In this document: positions 16,018 through 24,063 of the stretch, in pieces
How the letters are laid out: the number at the start of each line of letters is the position of its first letter
Position numbering within the stretch: position 1 is the first letter of the stretch
From: Clostridia bacterium
GTDB lineage: Bacteria; Bacillota; Clostridia; Christensenellales; Aristaeellaceae
Assembly (NCBI GenBank): GCA_017430225.1
Contig: JAFRNK010000024.1
Coordinates: 1 to 64,000, forward strand
DNA: 64,000 nt
Reading direction: 5' to 3'
The notes under the pieces: generated by a model
What the model was told of the DNA's origin: nothing
The model's database searches: none
The model's input: the letters and a program-made list of their open reading frames with translations, nothing else
Position numbers and translations under genes: made by a program

Positions 16018-17076
16018 ATGATCAACCAGGAATTCAAACCTAGTGATGAACGACTTCTGCGTAAAACAGCTATCCGAATTATAAAAGATATTCCAGGAAT
16101 TTATGGAATACCACCTTTAATCATTGATGCAGATTTTTACTGTCGACTTCTGACAGAGGAATCACATCAGTATGAAACAGAACTTGAATATGTGTTTTAT
16201 GTTGAACATATGGAATTGACAGACGCATGCCTTATTACTGTTGAACTGAACGAGGATGCATCATGGCATGTAAAGGATATTATCTGTGAAGGGAAACATA
16301 TAAACTTTTCAAGATTTGGTTTATTGGTTGAGTTTACATTTGAGATAAGTGGATTATCTGGAAAAACACGAACACTTTATATTCACACATTGATCAAAGA
16401 AGCTGGTCTGACATTAAGAATTGAACAAAATGATGCCAGACGTGTTGCAGGCGCATATCGTTCGAATCCATATCCTTATAAACAAATAATTGCAGCTCAA
16501 CACTATATATTTGCGGTACGGGAAATTCTTCATCTCCTGAGAATCCCTGAATATTTATCAAAATCAGGATTGGGTTATATCTTGCTTCTGGGTTTTGAAA
16601 CAAATAATGAAAAACATGGTGATTATCCGCCACACTGGCACTTAATCTACCGCTGGCCTACATTCTGCGGTTCACAAGCACCACATATATATTTGGATGA
16701 TCAAGGCAAAATGATGAATAACCTGATGTGTGTTGATTGTATTCCTAAAGTTAGGTATAATTACGAAAGAAATGAATGGTGGGAACTGGTGGATATGTAT
16801 GGGCGAAGTATTCTGCGGTGTCGCATCGATGAAGAAGGCGGTATGACTATAACCAAAGATGATCAGCCGTTATATACATTAAGTGCATTGACCGATAAAG
16901 GTGTGTATGTTTATCGGGAATCGGAATTAATAGAGAACATATGTGTAAACAATGATACTATTACTGGTGTCCTAACAGTTAAGTGTAAGCATAATGATTC
17001 GGAGAGATGGGCGGAGCTTATAAAATATGATCCCATTACCGGTGAAGTGCTGCTACATCAGAAAACAGGGGGCTAA
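16018..17076 (+). CDS. Conserved-looking protein of unknown function in uptake operon
   Basis: I do not recognise this 352-residue soluble protein. It has no signal peptide or membrane helix. A histidine cluster, H200 and H206-W-H208 in HGDYPPHWHLIYRWP, with H223 nearby, could bind metal. The N-terminal half is rich in beta strands and the C-terminal 80 residues look like a repeat of short strands (DKGVYVYRE, NNDTITGVLTVK). The ATG at 16018 has TGGAG 7 nt upstream; a GTG at 16006 is in the same frame. Its position between two phosphoesterase genes makes a catabolic role likely. Function not assigned. Confidence 0.75.
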   Translation: MINQEFKPSDERLLRKTAIRIIKDIPGIYGIPPLIIDADFYCRLLTEESHQYETELEYVFYVEHMELTDACLITVELNEDASWHVKDIICEGKHINFSRFGLLVEFTFEISGLSGKTRTLYIHTLIKEAGLTLRIEQNDARRVAGAYRSNPYPYKQIIAAQHYIFAVREILHLLRIPEYLSKSGLGYILLLGFETNNEKHGDYPPHWHLIYRWPTFCGSQAPHIYLDDQGKMMNNLMCVDCIPKVRYNYERNEWWELVDMYGRSILRCRIDEEGGMTITKDDQPLYTLSALTDKGVYVYRESELIENICVNNDTITGVLTVKCKHNDSERWAELIKYDPITGEVLLHQKTGG

Positions 17077-17078
17077 TT

Positions 17079-17906
17079 ATGAATAGATTACAAGAAATGC
17101 GGAAAAAAAGAGGAGTACTTGTTGCAGCTCACAGAGGAGTTTCAGGCGCGAATATTCCCTGTAATACGATAGCCGCTTTTGATATTGCTGTCCGCTGTGG
17201 TGCTGATATAATAGAAATGGATTTGTTTAAGTCGATTGATGGTAAAATATTTATCTTTCATACAGGGAAAGAGCCATATCAATTGGGAAAGCAAATCGAT
17301 TTAACTACTATGGATTCTTCTGAGATTCATAAATTACGTCTTGTAAATGTCGATTTTAATCCAACCAAACATGCAATAAATAGTTTCGATGAGATTCTGG
17401 AACATTTCAAGAATCGAGATTGTATACTTAACCTTGATCGCTGTGGAGAATTCTTATCTGATGTTGTAGATCGCGTTGAAGCGCATGGTATGCGAGAACA
17501 GATATTATTGAAAACCGCTCCGACAGATAGAATGCTGAGTATCATTCAGACATATGCACCGAATTATATGTATATGCCTATATATATGGAAAGTGATACG
17601 GCAACAGAGAAAATTCGGCAAATGAATATCCAATTAGTCGGCGCTGAATTGGTATTTGAAAGCGAGAATTCTCCAGTGATTCAAAGTGATTATATATATA
17701 AGATGAAGAATTATGGACTATTGCTCTGGGGCAATGCAGTTCTGTATAACGAAAGGATTCCATTGGCAGCAGGACATAGCGACGATGCTTCAATGATAGA
17801 AGCACCAGAGATTGGATGGGGATGGTTAGCGCAGAGAGGATTTGATATAATACAGACTGATTGGGCTGACCAATGCTGTAGGTATCTGGAACAAGTTGGA
17901 CTCTAA
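17079..17906 (+). CDS. Glycerophosphodiester phosphodiesterase family protein
   Basis: A 275-residue protein with the GDPD TIM-barrel signature. AAHRGVSG (His18, Arg19), EMD (Glu46, Asp48) and a second catalytic histidine in FHTGKE (His61) are present. The usual PENT motif reads PCNT, so one metal ligand position is changed. No signal peptide, so it would cleave imported phosphodiesters. ATG at 17079 after AGGGGGCTAATT, 2 nt from the preceding stop. Confidence 0.82.
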   Translation: MNRLQEMRKKRGVLVAAHRGVSGANIPCNTIAAFDIAVRCGADIIEMDLFKSIDGKIFIFHTGKEPYQLGKQIDLTTMDSSEIHKLRLVNVDFNPTKHAINSFDEILEHFKNRDCILNLDRCGEFLSDVVDRVEAHGMREQILLKTAPTDRMLSIIQTYAPNYMYMPIYMESDTATEKIRQMNIQLVGAELVFESENSPVIQSDYIYKMKNYGLLLWGNAVLYNERIPLAAGHSDDASMIEAPEIGWGWLAQRGFDIIQTDWADQCCRYLEQVGL

Positions 17907-17942
17907 AACATATAATCTGCAGGAGGTAGAATAAATAATCAT

Positions 17943-19001
17943 ATGGAAAATATAATACGGGTATTTTACACGGATGGGCAAGTGATCAATTGTGCCAGAT
18001 ATGGCAATGGACACATTAATGAGACCTATTTGTTGTCAACCAATCATTCGCATCTCTATATCCTTCAAAAGCTGAATAAAAACGTATTTCCCGACTGTGA
18101 ATGCGTCATGGACAATATCATTGCAGTCACAAGTCATTTGAAAAAAAAGAGCAATATCATTAAGCAGACATTAACTCTGGTACCGACAAGAAACGGAGAT
18201 TTATATTATGTGACAGAAACTGGCGACTTCTGGCGGCTCTATGAGTTTGTGAATAATAGTATTTGTCTCGATTCTCCAGAAAGTCCGGATGATTTCCGGC
18301 AAAGCGCCATAGCATACGGACAATTCCAGAATGCTCTTGCCGATTTTCCTGCTGAAACACTTAATGAAACGATATCGCGATTTCATGATACTCCAAGTCG
18401 GTTTGAGCAATTGAAATGTGCGGTCTCTGAAGATCGCGCAGGAAGAGTGAAAACATCCAGACGGGAAATTGACGCTTTTTTTGCCAGGGAGCAGGAAGGT
18501 GCCATACTAGCTGGCTTGTTGCAAAAAGGTGAACTACCACTCAGGGTGACGCATAATGACACTAAACTGAATAATGTAATGCTTGATGACGTAAACAGAA
18601 AACCATTATGCGTCATTGATCTCGATACGGTTATGCCGGGATTGGTCGCATATGACTTCGGCGATTCTATACGCTTTGGCGCTTCCACTGCTGCCGAAGA
18701 CGAACAAGATCTTGAAAAAGTCCGGCTGTCAATAGAATTGTTTCAGGTTTATTCTGCTGGTTTTCTTTCAGAATGCTATTCTAATCTGACTACAGTAGAA
18801 ATAGAAACGCTGCCATTAGGCGCAAAAACCATGACACTAGAATGTGGCGTACGCTTCTTAACTGATCATCTCAATGGTGATATCTATTTCAGAACCGCAT
18901 ATCCGACCCAGAACCTAATACGCTGCCGAACACAATTGAAACTTGTTGAGGAAATGGATAAAAATTGGCAGGAAATGAATCATATTATTCAGATCAGATA
19001 A
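17943..19001 (+). CDS. N-acetylhexosamine 1-kinase-like phosphotransferase
   Basis: A 352-residue kinase of the aminoglycoside-phosphotransferase fold, close in motif to NahK of the lacto-N-biose pathway. The catalytic loop THNDTKLNNVMLD (Asp206) and the metal motif VIDLDTVMPG (about 224-233) followed by YDFGDSIRFG are intact. It likely phosphorylates a free hexosamine or similar sugar released from the imported molecule. AGGAGG lies 16 nt before the ATG, a long spacing that may lower translation. Last gene of the island. Confidence 0.85.
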   Translation: MENIIRVFYTDGQVINCARYGNGHINETYLLSTNHSHLYILQKLNKNVFPDCECVMDNIIAVTSHLKKKSNIIKQTLTLVPTRNGDLYYVTETGDFWRLYEFVNNSICLDSPESPDDFRQSAIAYGQFQNALADFPAETLNETISRFHDTPSRFEQLKCAVSEDRAGRVKTSRREIDAFFAREQEGAILAGLLQKGELPLRVTHNDTKLNNVMLDDVNRKPLCVIDLDTVMPGLVAYDFGDSIRFGASTAAEDEQDLEKVRLSIELFQVYSAGFLSECYSNLTTVEIETLPLGAKTMTLECGVRFLTDHLNGDIYFRTAYPTQNLIRCRTQLKLVEEMDKNWQEMNHIIQIR

Positions 19002-19049
19002 TATCTACTGTTGAGTCTATAATCATTGCTATAAAAAACACAAAAAAGG

Positions 19050-19090
19050 CGCTCTCTTTCACTTTTCAGTGTCTGAAAGCGCCGTTTTAT
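19050..19090. terminator. Terminator at right edge of the AT-rich island
   Basis: GGCGCT pairs with AGCGCC around a partly paired stem, with an A-run before and GTTTTATTATT after it. It lies between the converging kinase and dgt genes and coincides with the return to GC-rich sequence. Confidence 0.7.
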
Positions 19091-20097
19091 TATTCAAGTG
19101 CTGATGGATAGGCTGACGGCATGAAAAGCTGCCGGAAAAGACGCACGGCATAGCGGTCAGTCATGCCGGAGATAAAATCCGCCACGGCGCGCTCCTGGCC
19201 CTCCAGATACGCAATCTCGATGTACTCAAGCGGCATCTGGCCGACGTTGCGGGTGTAATACTCGAAGAGGTGTGTGAGCAGGCGGTCGCACTTTTCCTCT
19301 TCCTGGCTGCGCCAGCTGTCGCGGTAGACGCGCTCGAACATAAATGCGCGCAACTCGTCCGTAGCGTCCTGAATGGCCGGGCTCATCCGGATTTCGGCTT
19401 TTCCGCGGCTTTCGGAAACAATATCGCGGATCATGGTTTCGATGCGCTCGCCGTGGGTCTCGCCGAGTGTCTGCAGGATGCTCCTGGGCAGGTCTTCCGG
19501 GCGGAGGATCCCGGCTCGTAAGGCGTCGTCGATATCATGGTTGATGTACGCGACACGGTCAGCGCGGGCGACGCACGCGCCTTCCAGGGTTTTCGGGGCG
19601 ACGGCGCCGCTGTGGTGCGCGATCCCGTCGCGTACTTCTTCCGTCAGGTTGAGGCCTGTGCCGTTCTCGAGCTTTTCCACGACGCGGAGGCTCTGCTCAT
19701 AGTGCCGGAAGCCGTCCCGGCAGAGATGGTCGAGCGTCCGTTCGCCGATGTGCCCGAAGGGCGTATGGCCCAGGTCGTGGCCGAGGGCGATTGCCTCCGT
19801 CAGGTCTTCGTTCAGGCGCAAAGCGCGGGCGATGGTGCGGGCTACCTGCTGGACTTCCAGCGTGTGGGTGAGCCGCGTGCGGTAATGGTCGCCCTCCGGC
19901 GCGATGAAGACCTGCGTTTTGAACTTCAGGCGGCGGAAGCTCTTGGAATGGAGGATGCGGTCACGGTCGCGCTGGTATTCGGTGCGCAGGTCGTCTGGGC
20001 TGATCGGATGTTCGCGTCCGGCGCTATCCGCGCTCTTGGACGCGAAGGGGGACAGGTGCTCGCGCTCCCATTGCTCTGTTTCTTCGCGTACAGTCAT
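19090..20097 (-). CDS. dgt: Deoxyguanosinetriphosphate triphosphohydrolase-like protein
   Basis: A 335-residue HD-domain enzyme that removes triphosphate from dGTP or other dNTPs. Visible motifs are RTRLTHTLEVQQVARTIAR, HDLGHTPFGHIGE and a later HHSGA, the HD-domain metal ligands. The ATG at 20097 follows AGGAGAGACT; a longer open frame upstream is an artefact of overlap with the YitT gene. It starts 8 nt after YitT, so the two are probably one transcript. Confidence 0.93.
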   Translation of the reverse strand: MTVREETEQWEREHLSPFASKSADSAGREHPISPDDLRTEYQRDRDRILHSKSFRRLKFKTQVFIAPEGDHYRTRLTHTLEVQQVARTIARALRLNEDLTEAIALGHDLGHTPFGHIGERTLDHLCRDGFRHYEQSLRVVEKLENGTGLNLTEEVRDGIAHHSGAVAPKTLEGACVARADRVAYINHDIDDALRAGILRPEDLPRSILQTLGETHGERIETMIRDIVSESRGKAEIRMSPAIQDATDELRAFMFERVYRDSWRSQEEEKCDRLLTHLFEYYTRNVGQMPLEYIEIAYLEGQERAVADFISGMTDRYAVRLFRQLFMPSAYPSALE

Positions 20098-20105
20098 AGT
20101 CTCTC

Positions 20106-20963
20106 CTATTTGAGCTGTGCAAAACCTTCGCCGAGCGTCTCGTGCGTGTCCGTAATAAAAATGAAAGCCTTGGGGTCCTCTTCCTTGATGATGCGCTTGA
20201 GCCGGGGGATCTCCCGTCCGCTTGCGACACAGAGGATCATCCTGCGGCGCTGGCCGGAATAGGCTCCTGTCGCCTCCAGGTGGGTCACGCCGCGGTTCAG
20301 CTCGCTCATGATGCGCTGAGTGATGGCATCCGTATAATCGGTCGTGATATAGCAGGCCTTGGCGCTGCCCCAGCCGGAAAGCATCTTGTCGATGACGCGG
20401 GTGCAGATGTAGATGTTGCAGAGCGCGTAGAGCGCGGCCTTCGCGCCCATGCTGAACCATGCGCCCAGTACGACGCAGCCGTCCAGTGTGGCCAGGATGA
20501 CGCCGACACGGATGGACGGGAAACGGCGGTGCAGCATCTCCGCGAGCATGTCCGTGCCGCCGGTCGTCGCGTTCCCGGTCATGATGATGGCCAGGCCGGC
20601 TCCCAGCAGTATGGCGCCGAAGATCGTCGCCATCAGGTAGTCGTCAGTGATGTTCGGGAAGGGCAGGATGTCGATCAGAACGGAGAAAATCGCCGTCGCG
20701 CCGAGGGTGCGCAGGGCGAACTGCGCACTGACGGTGCGCCAGCCGATAATGAGCAGCGGCACGCCGAGCAGGAGGCTGGTGGTGCCGACCGGTACGTGGA
20801 ACAGGTAGTTGAGGATGACGGCCACGCCGGTCAGGCCGCCGGGCGCGATATTGTGGGGCGTCAGGAACATCGGGTAGGCAGCAGCGGCGACGAAACAGCC
20901 GAAAATGATGTTGAGCCAGGCAAAGAGCGGTTCGTTGGCTTTGATTCTGTGAAGAAGCTTCAT
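20106..20963 (-). CDS. YitT family membrane protein
   Basis: A 285-residue protein. The first 190 residues hold about five membrane helices of the YitT type (LTPHNIAPGGLTGVAVILNY, TGNATTGGTDMLAE). The last 85 residues form the cytosolic DUF2179 domain (ATGAYSGQRRRMILCV, DPKAFIFITDTHETLGEGF). Function of the family is unknown. It lies between a GNAT gene and dgt. Confidence 0.92.
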   Translation of the reverse strand: MKLLHRIKANEPLFAWLNIIFGCFVAAAAYPMFLTPHNIAPGGLTGVAVILNYLFHVPVGTTSLLLGVPLLIIGWRTVSAQFALRTLGATAIFSVLIDILPFPNITDDYLMATIFGAILLGAGLAIIMTGNATTGGTDMLAEMLHRRFPSIRVGVILATLDGCVVLGAWFSMGAKAALYALCNIYICTRVIDKMLSGWGSAKACYITTDYTDAITQRIMSELNRGVTHLEATGAYSGQRRRMILCVASGREIPRLKRIIKEEDPKAFIFITDTHETLGEGFAQLK

Positions 20964-21026
20964 GGGTACTCCAGTCGGATCATGTATTCTGTATCATAAA
21001 ACCATATATATCAGACAGCTAGTCAC

Positions 21027-21830
21027 TTACAGTTCCAGTCCCGGCAGCAGCGCGATCGTGCGCGCGAAATTCGCGCCGAGGGCCTGCATCAGGCCTACCT
21101 GCGGGGCGTTGCGGCGGAAAATGTGCGCGTACATGCCGCTCATGCCGCGCTCGCGCAGGATGGCGGCAGACTGCATGATGAGCTGGCGTGCCATTCCCTG
21201 GTGCCGGAATTCCGAGCACGTGTATACCTGCAGCAAGGAAGCGTTCATGCCTGCCCCCGCCGTCATCAGTTCTGTGACGGGGCGGCCTTCCCGGTAAAAG
21301 CCCAGCGCGAGGAAGCCCGGCTGCTCGCGCCACAGCGTCAGCTGGTCCCGGGTGATCGGCGTGATGCGCATCTCGTTGAGGCGCTGCAGGAACGCGTCCT
21401 GCTGGCGCTCCGTATCCAGGGGTACGGATGCGTACTGTACGCCCATGGGGATCTGGGCCGGGATGGTATAGGGCAGCGCGAAATAAAACAGGTCTTCCGC
21501 ATCGTCCATCTGAAAGCCGCAGCGCTGGTAAAACGCCTGCGATTCCGCATCAGTGGCGTCCAGCTGGGTGTAGAGCCGTGCTTTCATCCCCGGGTAACGC
21601 TGCTTGATGACTTCCGCCCGCGCTTCGAGCGCGCCGAAAAGCAGGTACCGCGCGGATGGCTGCGAACTGATCTCCATATATATGTTCAGCGGCTGTGACG
21701 GATACAGTTCGCGCTGCACGAAGGGGATCAGGTAGCCGCTTCCCAGCTGCACCTGGCGGTCGTCCGTGACGAAGAACGTATCTTCCGCGGGGACTCCGCG
21801 ATAAGCTGACTGAGGGTGTGTGATACGCAT
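21027..21830 (-). CDS. Tandem GNAT-domain acetyltransferase
   Basis: A 267-residue protein with two GNAT-like halves. The first (about 45-120) keeps only the C-terminal strand-helix pattern AFYQRCGFQ. The second (about 190-260) keeps the acetyl-CoA loop FRHQGMARQLIMQSA and LMQALGANF, so it is the likely active half. The ATG at 21830 has AAGGA upstream and sits 15 nt from the stop of the GMP-synthetase-like gene. Substrate unknown. Confidence 0.82.
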   Translation of the reverse strand: MRITHPQSAYRGVPAEDTFFVTDDRQVQLGSGYLIPFVQRELYPSQPLNIYMEISSQPSARYLLFGALEARAEVIKQRYPGMKARLYTQLDATDAESQAFYQRCGFQMDDAEDLFYFALPYTIPAQIPMGVQYASVPLDTERQQDAFLQRLNEMRITPITRDQLTLWREQPGFLALGFYREGRPVTELMTAGAGMNASLLQVYTCSEFRHQGMARQLIMQSAAILRERGMSGMYAHIFRRNAPQVGLMQALGANFARTIALLPGLEL

Positions 21831-21844
21831 AAGCTTTCCTTCTG

Positions 21845-23269
21845 TCAAAGGGTGGGGTACGGCGTCAGATCATACACGACGCGGTTAACTTTGGGACAGG
21901 CCGCCTTGATCTCTTCCATGGCGGACTCAAGAAGGTCGTATGGGATGCGCGCTGCGCGCGGCAGTCCGGTATCCGACGAGATCACTGTCTGCAGGCTGAC
22001 GGTATAGCCGACGCCGTAGTGCTGGAGGGTGGCGAAAAAGGCGTTCAGCTTGCGGTTCTGGTTGTTCTCTGTCATCAGCCTGCGGAATATGCGGTCCGCC
22101 GTGCGCAGGATCTCCAGACGCTCCGCGGTCACTTCTCCGGCGATGTTCATGGCCAGGCCGGTCGCGAGGGTCACCTGACCGGAGAGAATGTCTTCCGGCA
22201 TGCCCAGGTAACGTCCGATCTGGCGGACTTCCTCGGTAAACAGATCCCGCAGCGGTTCCACGCACAGTACGCCTGCTTTGACGCCGGCAGTCTCTTCGCC
22301 CTGCGTCAGGCGTTCCATATAGCTCCGGCCGCGTATGACCGCGTTCAGTCGCGGTACGGAACGCTGCGCGTCCCTGCGGATGTCCGTGAGCATGGACTCG
22401 ATCGTGCGCCGCTTTTCCATGGGCGTCTTCATGCCCTTCAGCGCCTGGAGGAAACGGTCGCGGTGATCCTCGTGGATGATTTCGATGCCGGTGCGTTCGC
22501 TGAAGAACCGGAAGAAATCGCTCTCCCGGCCGTCCTGCAGGAGGCCCGTGTCCACAAAGACACAGGTCAGCTTGTCACCCAGCGCCTTGGCGGCGAGCAG
22601 AGCGGCGACGTTGGAATAGATGCCGCCCGTCATCATGCAGACGGCGTTGCCGTCGCCGGTCGCCTGGCGGATTTCGTCCATCGCCTGCCTGACAAAGGCC
22701 ACGTCGTCCCACCACGGTGTGCAGCCGCAGATGTTGAGCGCGTAATTGGTCAGAAGGCGCGTACTGTCCGGATCGTGCGCTTCGAGCTCGAGCTGCATGG
22801 CGAAGCGGCGGGCTTCGCCCAGGGAAAACCCGACCACTGTGCGCTCAGCGCCGATCGTAGCGATCATCTGAGCGCCTTCCGGCGGGCGCATGGGCGTGAG
22901 CCCTCTGAGCAAACGCTGGCCGGACGTCAGGCCGTTCAGCAGCGGGCATTCGGAATAATCGACTTCAGTGAGCCCGGACATGGGCGAATAAGCGCCGTTT
23001 TCACCGCCGAGGGCAGTGTTCAGCGCGGCCGCGGCAGCGCCCAGCGCGAGAACAGGCCCGGGATAGTTGAGCACATGCGCAGGGATCGTGATATCCTGCG
23101 TATCCGTCGCGGCACAGAGTACCAGGCCGCTGGGATCATCCTGAAGCAGTGTTTCCCCGTCAATATCCCAGGGTACGATACGGCAGCAGATGCGTTCGGA
23201 GCGCAGCTTGCGCACCGCCATCCGCGAGACGGCACGGTCATAATCCAGTATCAACAGCAAATCGCGCAC
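21845..23269 (-). CDS. GMP synthetase homologue with all catalytic motifs lost (pseudoenzyme)
   Basis: A 474-residue protein that aligns along its length with GuaA: the opening LLLILDY, the domain link LNICGC, CVFVDTGLL, RFLQALKGM, the CVEPLRDLFTEEVR region and the closing NRVVYDL. Yet the amidotransferase nucleophile GICYG reads LGAAA (about 76-80), the triad FHPE reads QLEL (about 159-162), the ATP loop SGGVDS reads TGGIYS (214-219), LAQGT reads VIRGR, and the PGPGLA segment reads LATGLA. The frame is intact, so this is not simple decay. The GTG at 23269 is favoured because AGGAAGGA precedes it and the protein then starts where GuaA starts; a GTG at 23308 is the alternative. A structural or regulatory role is inferred. 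Confidence 0.8.
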   Translation of the reverse strand: MRDLLLILDYDRAVSRMAVRKLRSERICCRIVPWDIDGETLLQDDPSGLVLCAATDTQDITIPAHVLNYPGPVLALGAAAAALNTALGGENGAYSPMSGLTEVDYSECPLLNGLTSGQRLLRGLTPMRPPEGAQMIATIGAERTVVGFSLGEARRFAMQLELEAHDPDSTRLLTNYALNICGCTPWWDDVAFVRQAMDEIRQATGDGNAVCMMTGGIYSNVAALLAAKALGDKLTCVFVDTGLLQDGRESDFFRFFSERTGIEIIHEDHRDRFLQALKGMKTPMEKRRTIESMLTDIRRDAQRSVPRLNAVIRGRSYMERLTQGEETAGVKAGVLCVEPLRDLFTEEVRQIGRYLGMPEDILSGQVTLATGLAMNIAGEVTAERLEILRTADRIFRRLMTENNQNRKLNAFFATLQHYGVGYTVSLQTVISSDTGLPRAARIPYDLLESAMEEIKAACPKVNRVVYDLTPYPTL

Positions 23270-23304
23270 GGTAAAGGCTTCCTTCCTGAAAGATTCTCGC
23301 TCGT

Positions 23305-24063
23305 TCACGGCTGAGCCGTGCTGCCGGATACCGGCAGATGGGGTCTGCTGTCCCAGCAGAGTTTCAGATAATCCATGTAAATCTCGTAGGGTATATTGAG
23401 GCTTGTGACGAGCCGGGCGTGTTCCGGCCCGACGTAGCGGATATGCCAGGGTTCCACCTTATAGCCGGTGACGCGCTGCCATTCCGCGCGGTAGCGGATG
23501 ATGAAGCCGTACTCGGCGCAGTGTTCTTCCACCCACTGGCCCTCTTCCGTCTTGCTGAAGATCGCGTTCAGGCGGTAGTTGATGGACGCGCAAGAGACGT
23601 CGACCGCCAGGCCCAGCTGGTGCTCGGATTTTCCCGGCGGTGCGCTGGTGAGCTCGGCGGTGGCTTTCCCGCGCTGGGCGACCTTTTTGGCGTGGATCGA
23701 TTTCTGGGTGCCGTATGAACGGTAGCCGGACACGACGCCGAGCTTGATGCCGTCCGCTTCGGCGGCCTTGAAGAGCCGGCCCAGGGCTTCAGCGGTTACG
23801 GGCCGCATCTGCTGGGTGGCGACGCCGGGCTTGTGCGGCAGGTTCAGGTCTGTCAGCTCCGGGATATAGGCGCTGGGCAGGCCGACTTCCTTGTTGACGA
23901 GCACGAGCAGGGGATCCATGCGCGGGTCGCAGGTGAGCGGCACGTCAGGAGCCGGGTTCTGGGCGAATAATTCTTCGGCGGTCGGGAGCTTCTCATCCGC
24001 GGCGCAGTGTGCCGCTGTCAGGAGGATGAGCAGACAGCCGATCAGGCAGTAAACACGCTTCAT
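23305..24063 (-). CDS. D-alanyl-D-alanine carboxypeptidase, VanY type
   Basis: A 252-residue exported peptidase that trims peptidoglycan stems. The signal peptide (about 1-21) ends near AAHCAA. The zinc-peptidase motifs are SGYRSYGTQ, SEHQLGLAVDV (SxHxxGxAxD) and EPWHIRYVG. ATG at 24063; the longer frame upstream overlaps the methyltransferase gene and lacks a ribosome site. It overlaps the preceding gene by 4 nt. Confidence 0.92.
   Translation of the reverse strand: MKRVYCLIGCLLILLTAAHCAADEKLPTAEELFAQNPAPDVPLTCDPRMDPLLVLVNKEVGLPSAYIPELTDLNLPHKPGVATQQMRPVTAEALGRLFKAAEADGIKLGVVSGYRSYGTQKSIHAKKVAQRGKATAELTSAPPGKSEHQLGLAVDVSCASINYRLNAIFSKTEEGQWVEEHCAEYGFIIRYRAEWQRVTGYKVEPWHIRYVGPEHARLVTSLNIPYEIYMDYLKLCWDSRPHLPVSGSTAQP

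Noticed and set aside
10130..19090. Integrative element or transposon bounding the AT-rich island
   Set aside because: No integrase, transposase, att-like direct repeats or tRNA at the borders; the borders are ordinary terminators.
20098..20460. Upstream extension of dgt to 20460
   Set aside because: It overlaps YitT in another frame, is full of His/Arg of an out-of-frame type, and the ATG at 20097 has a good ribosome site.
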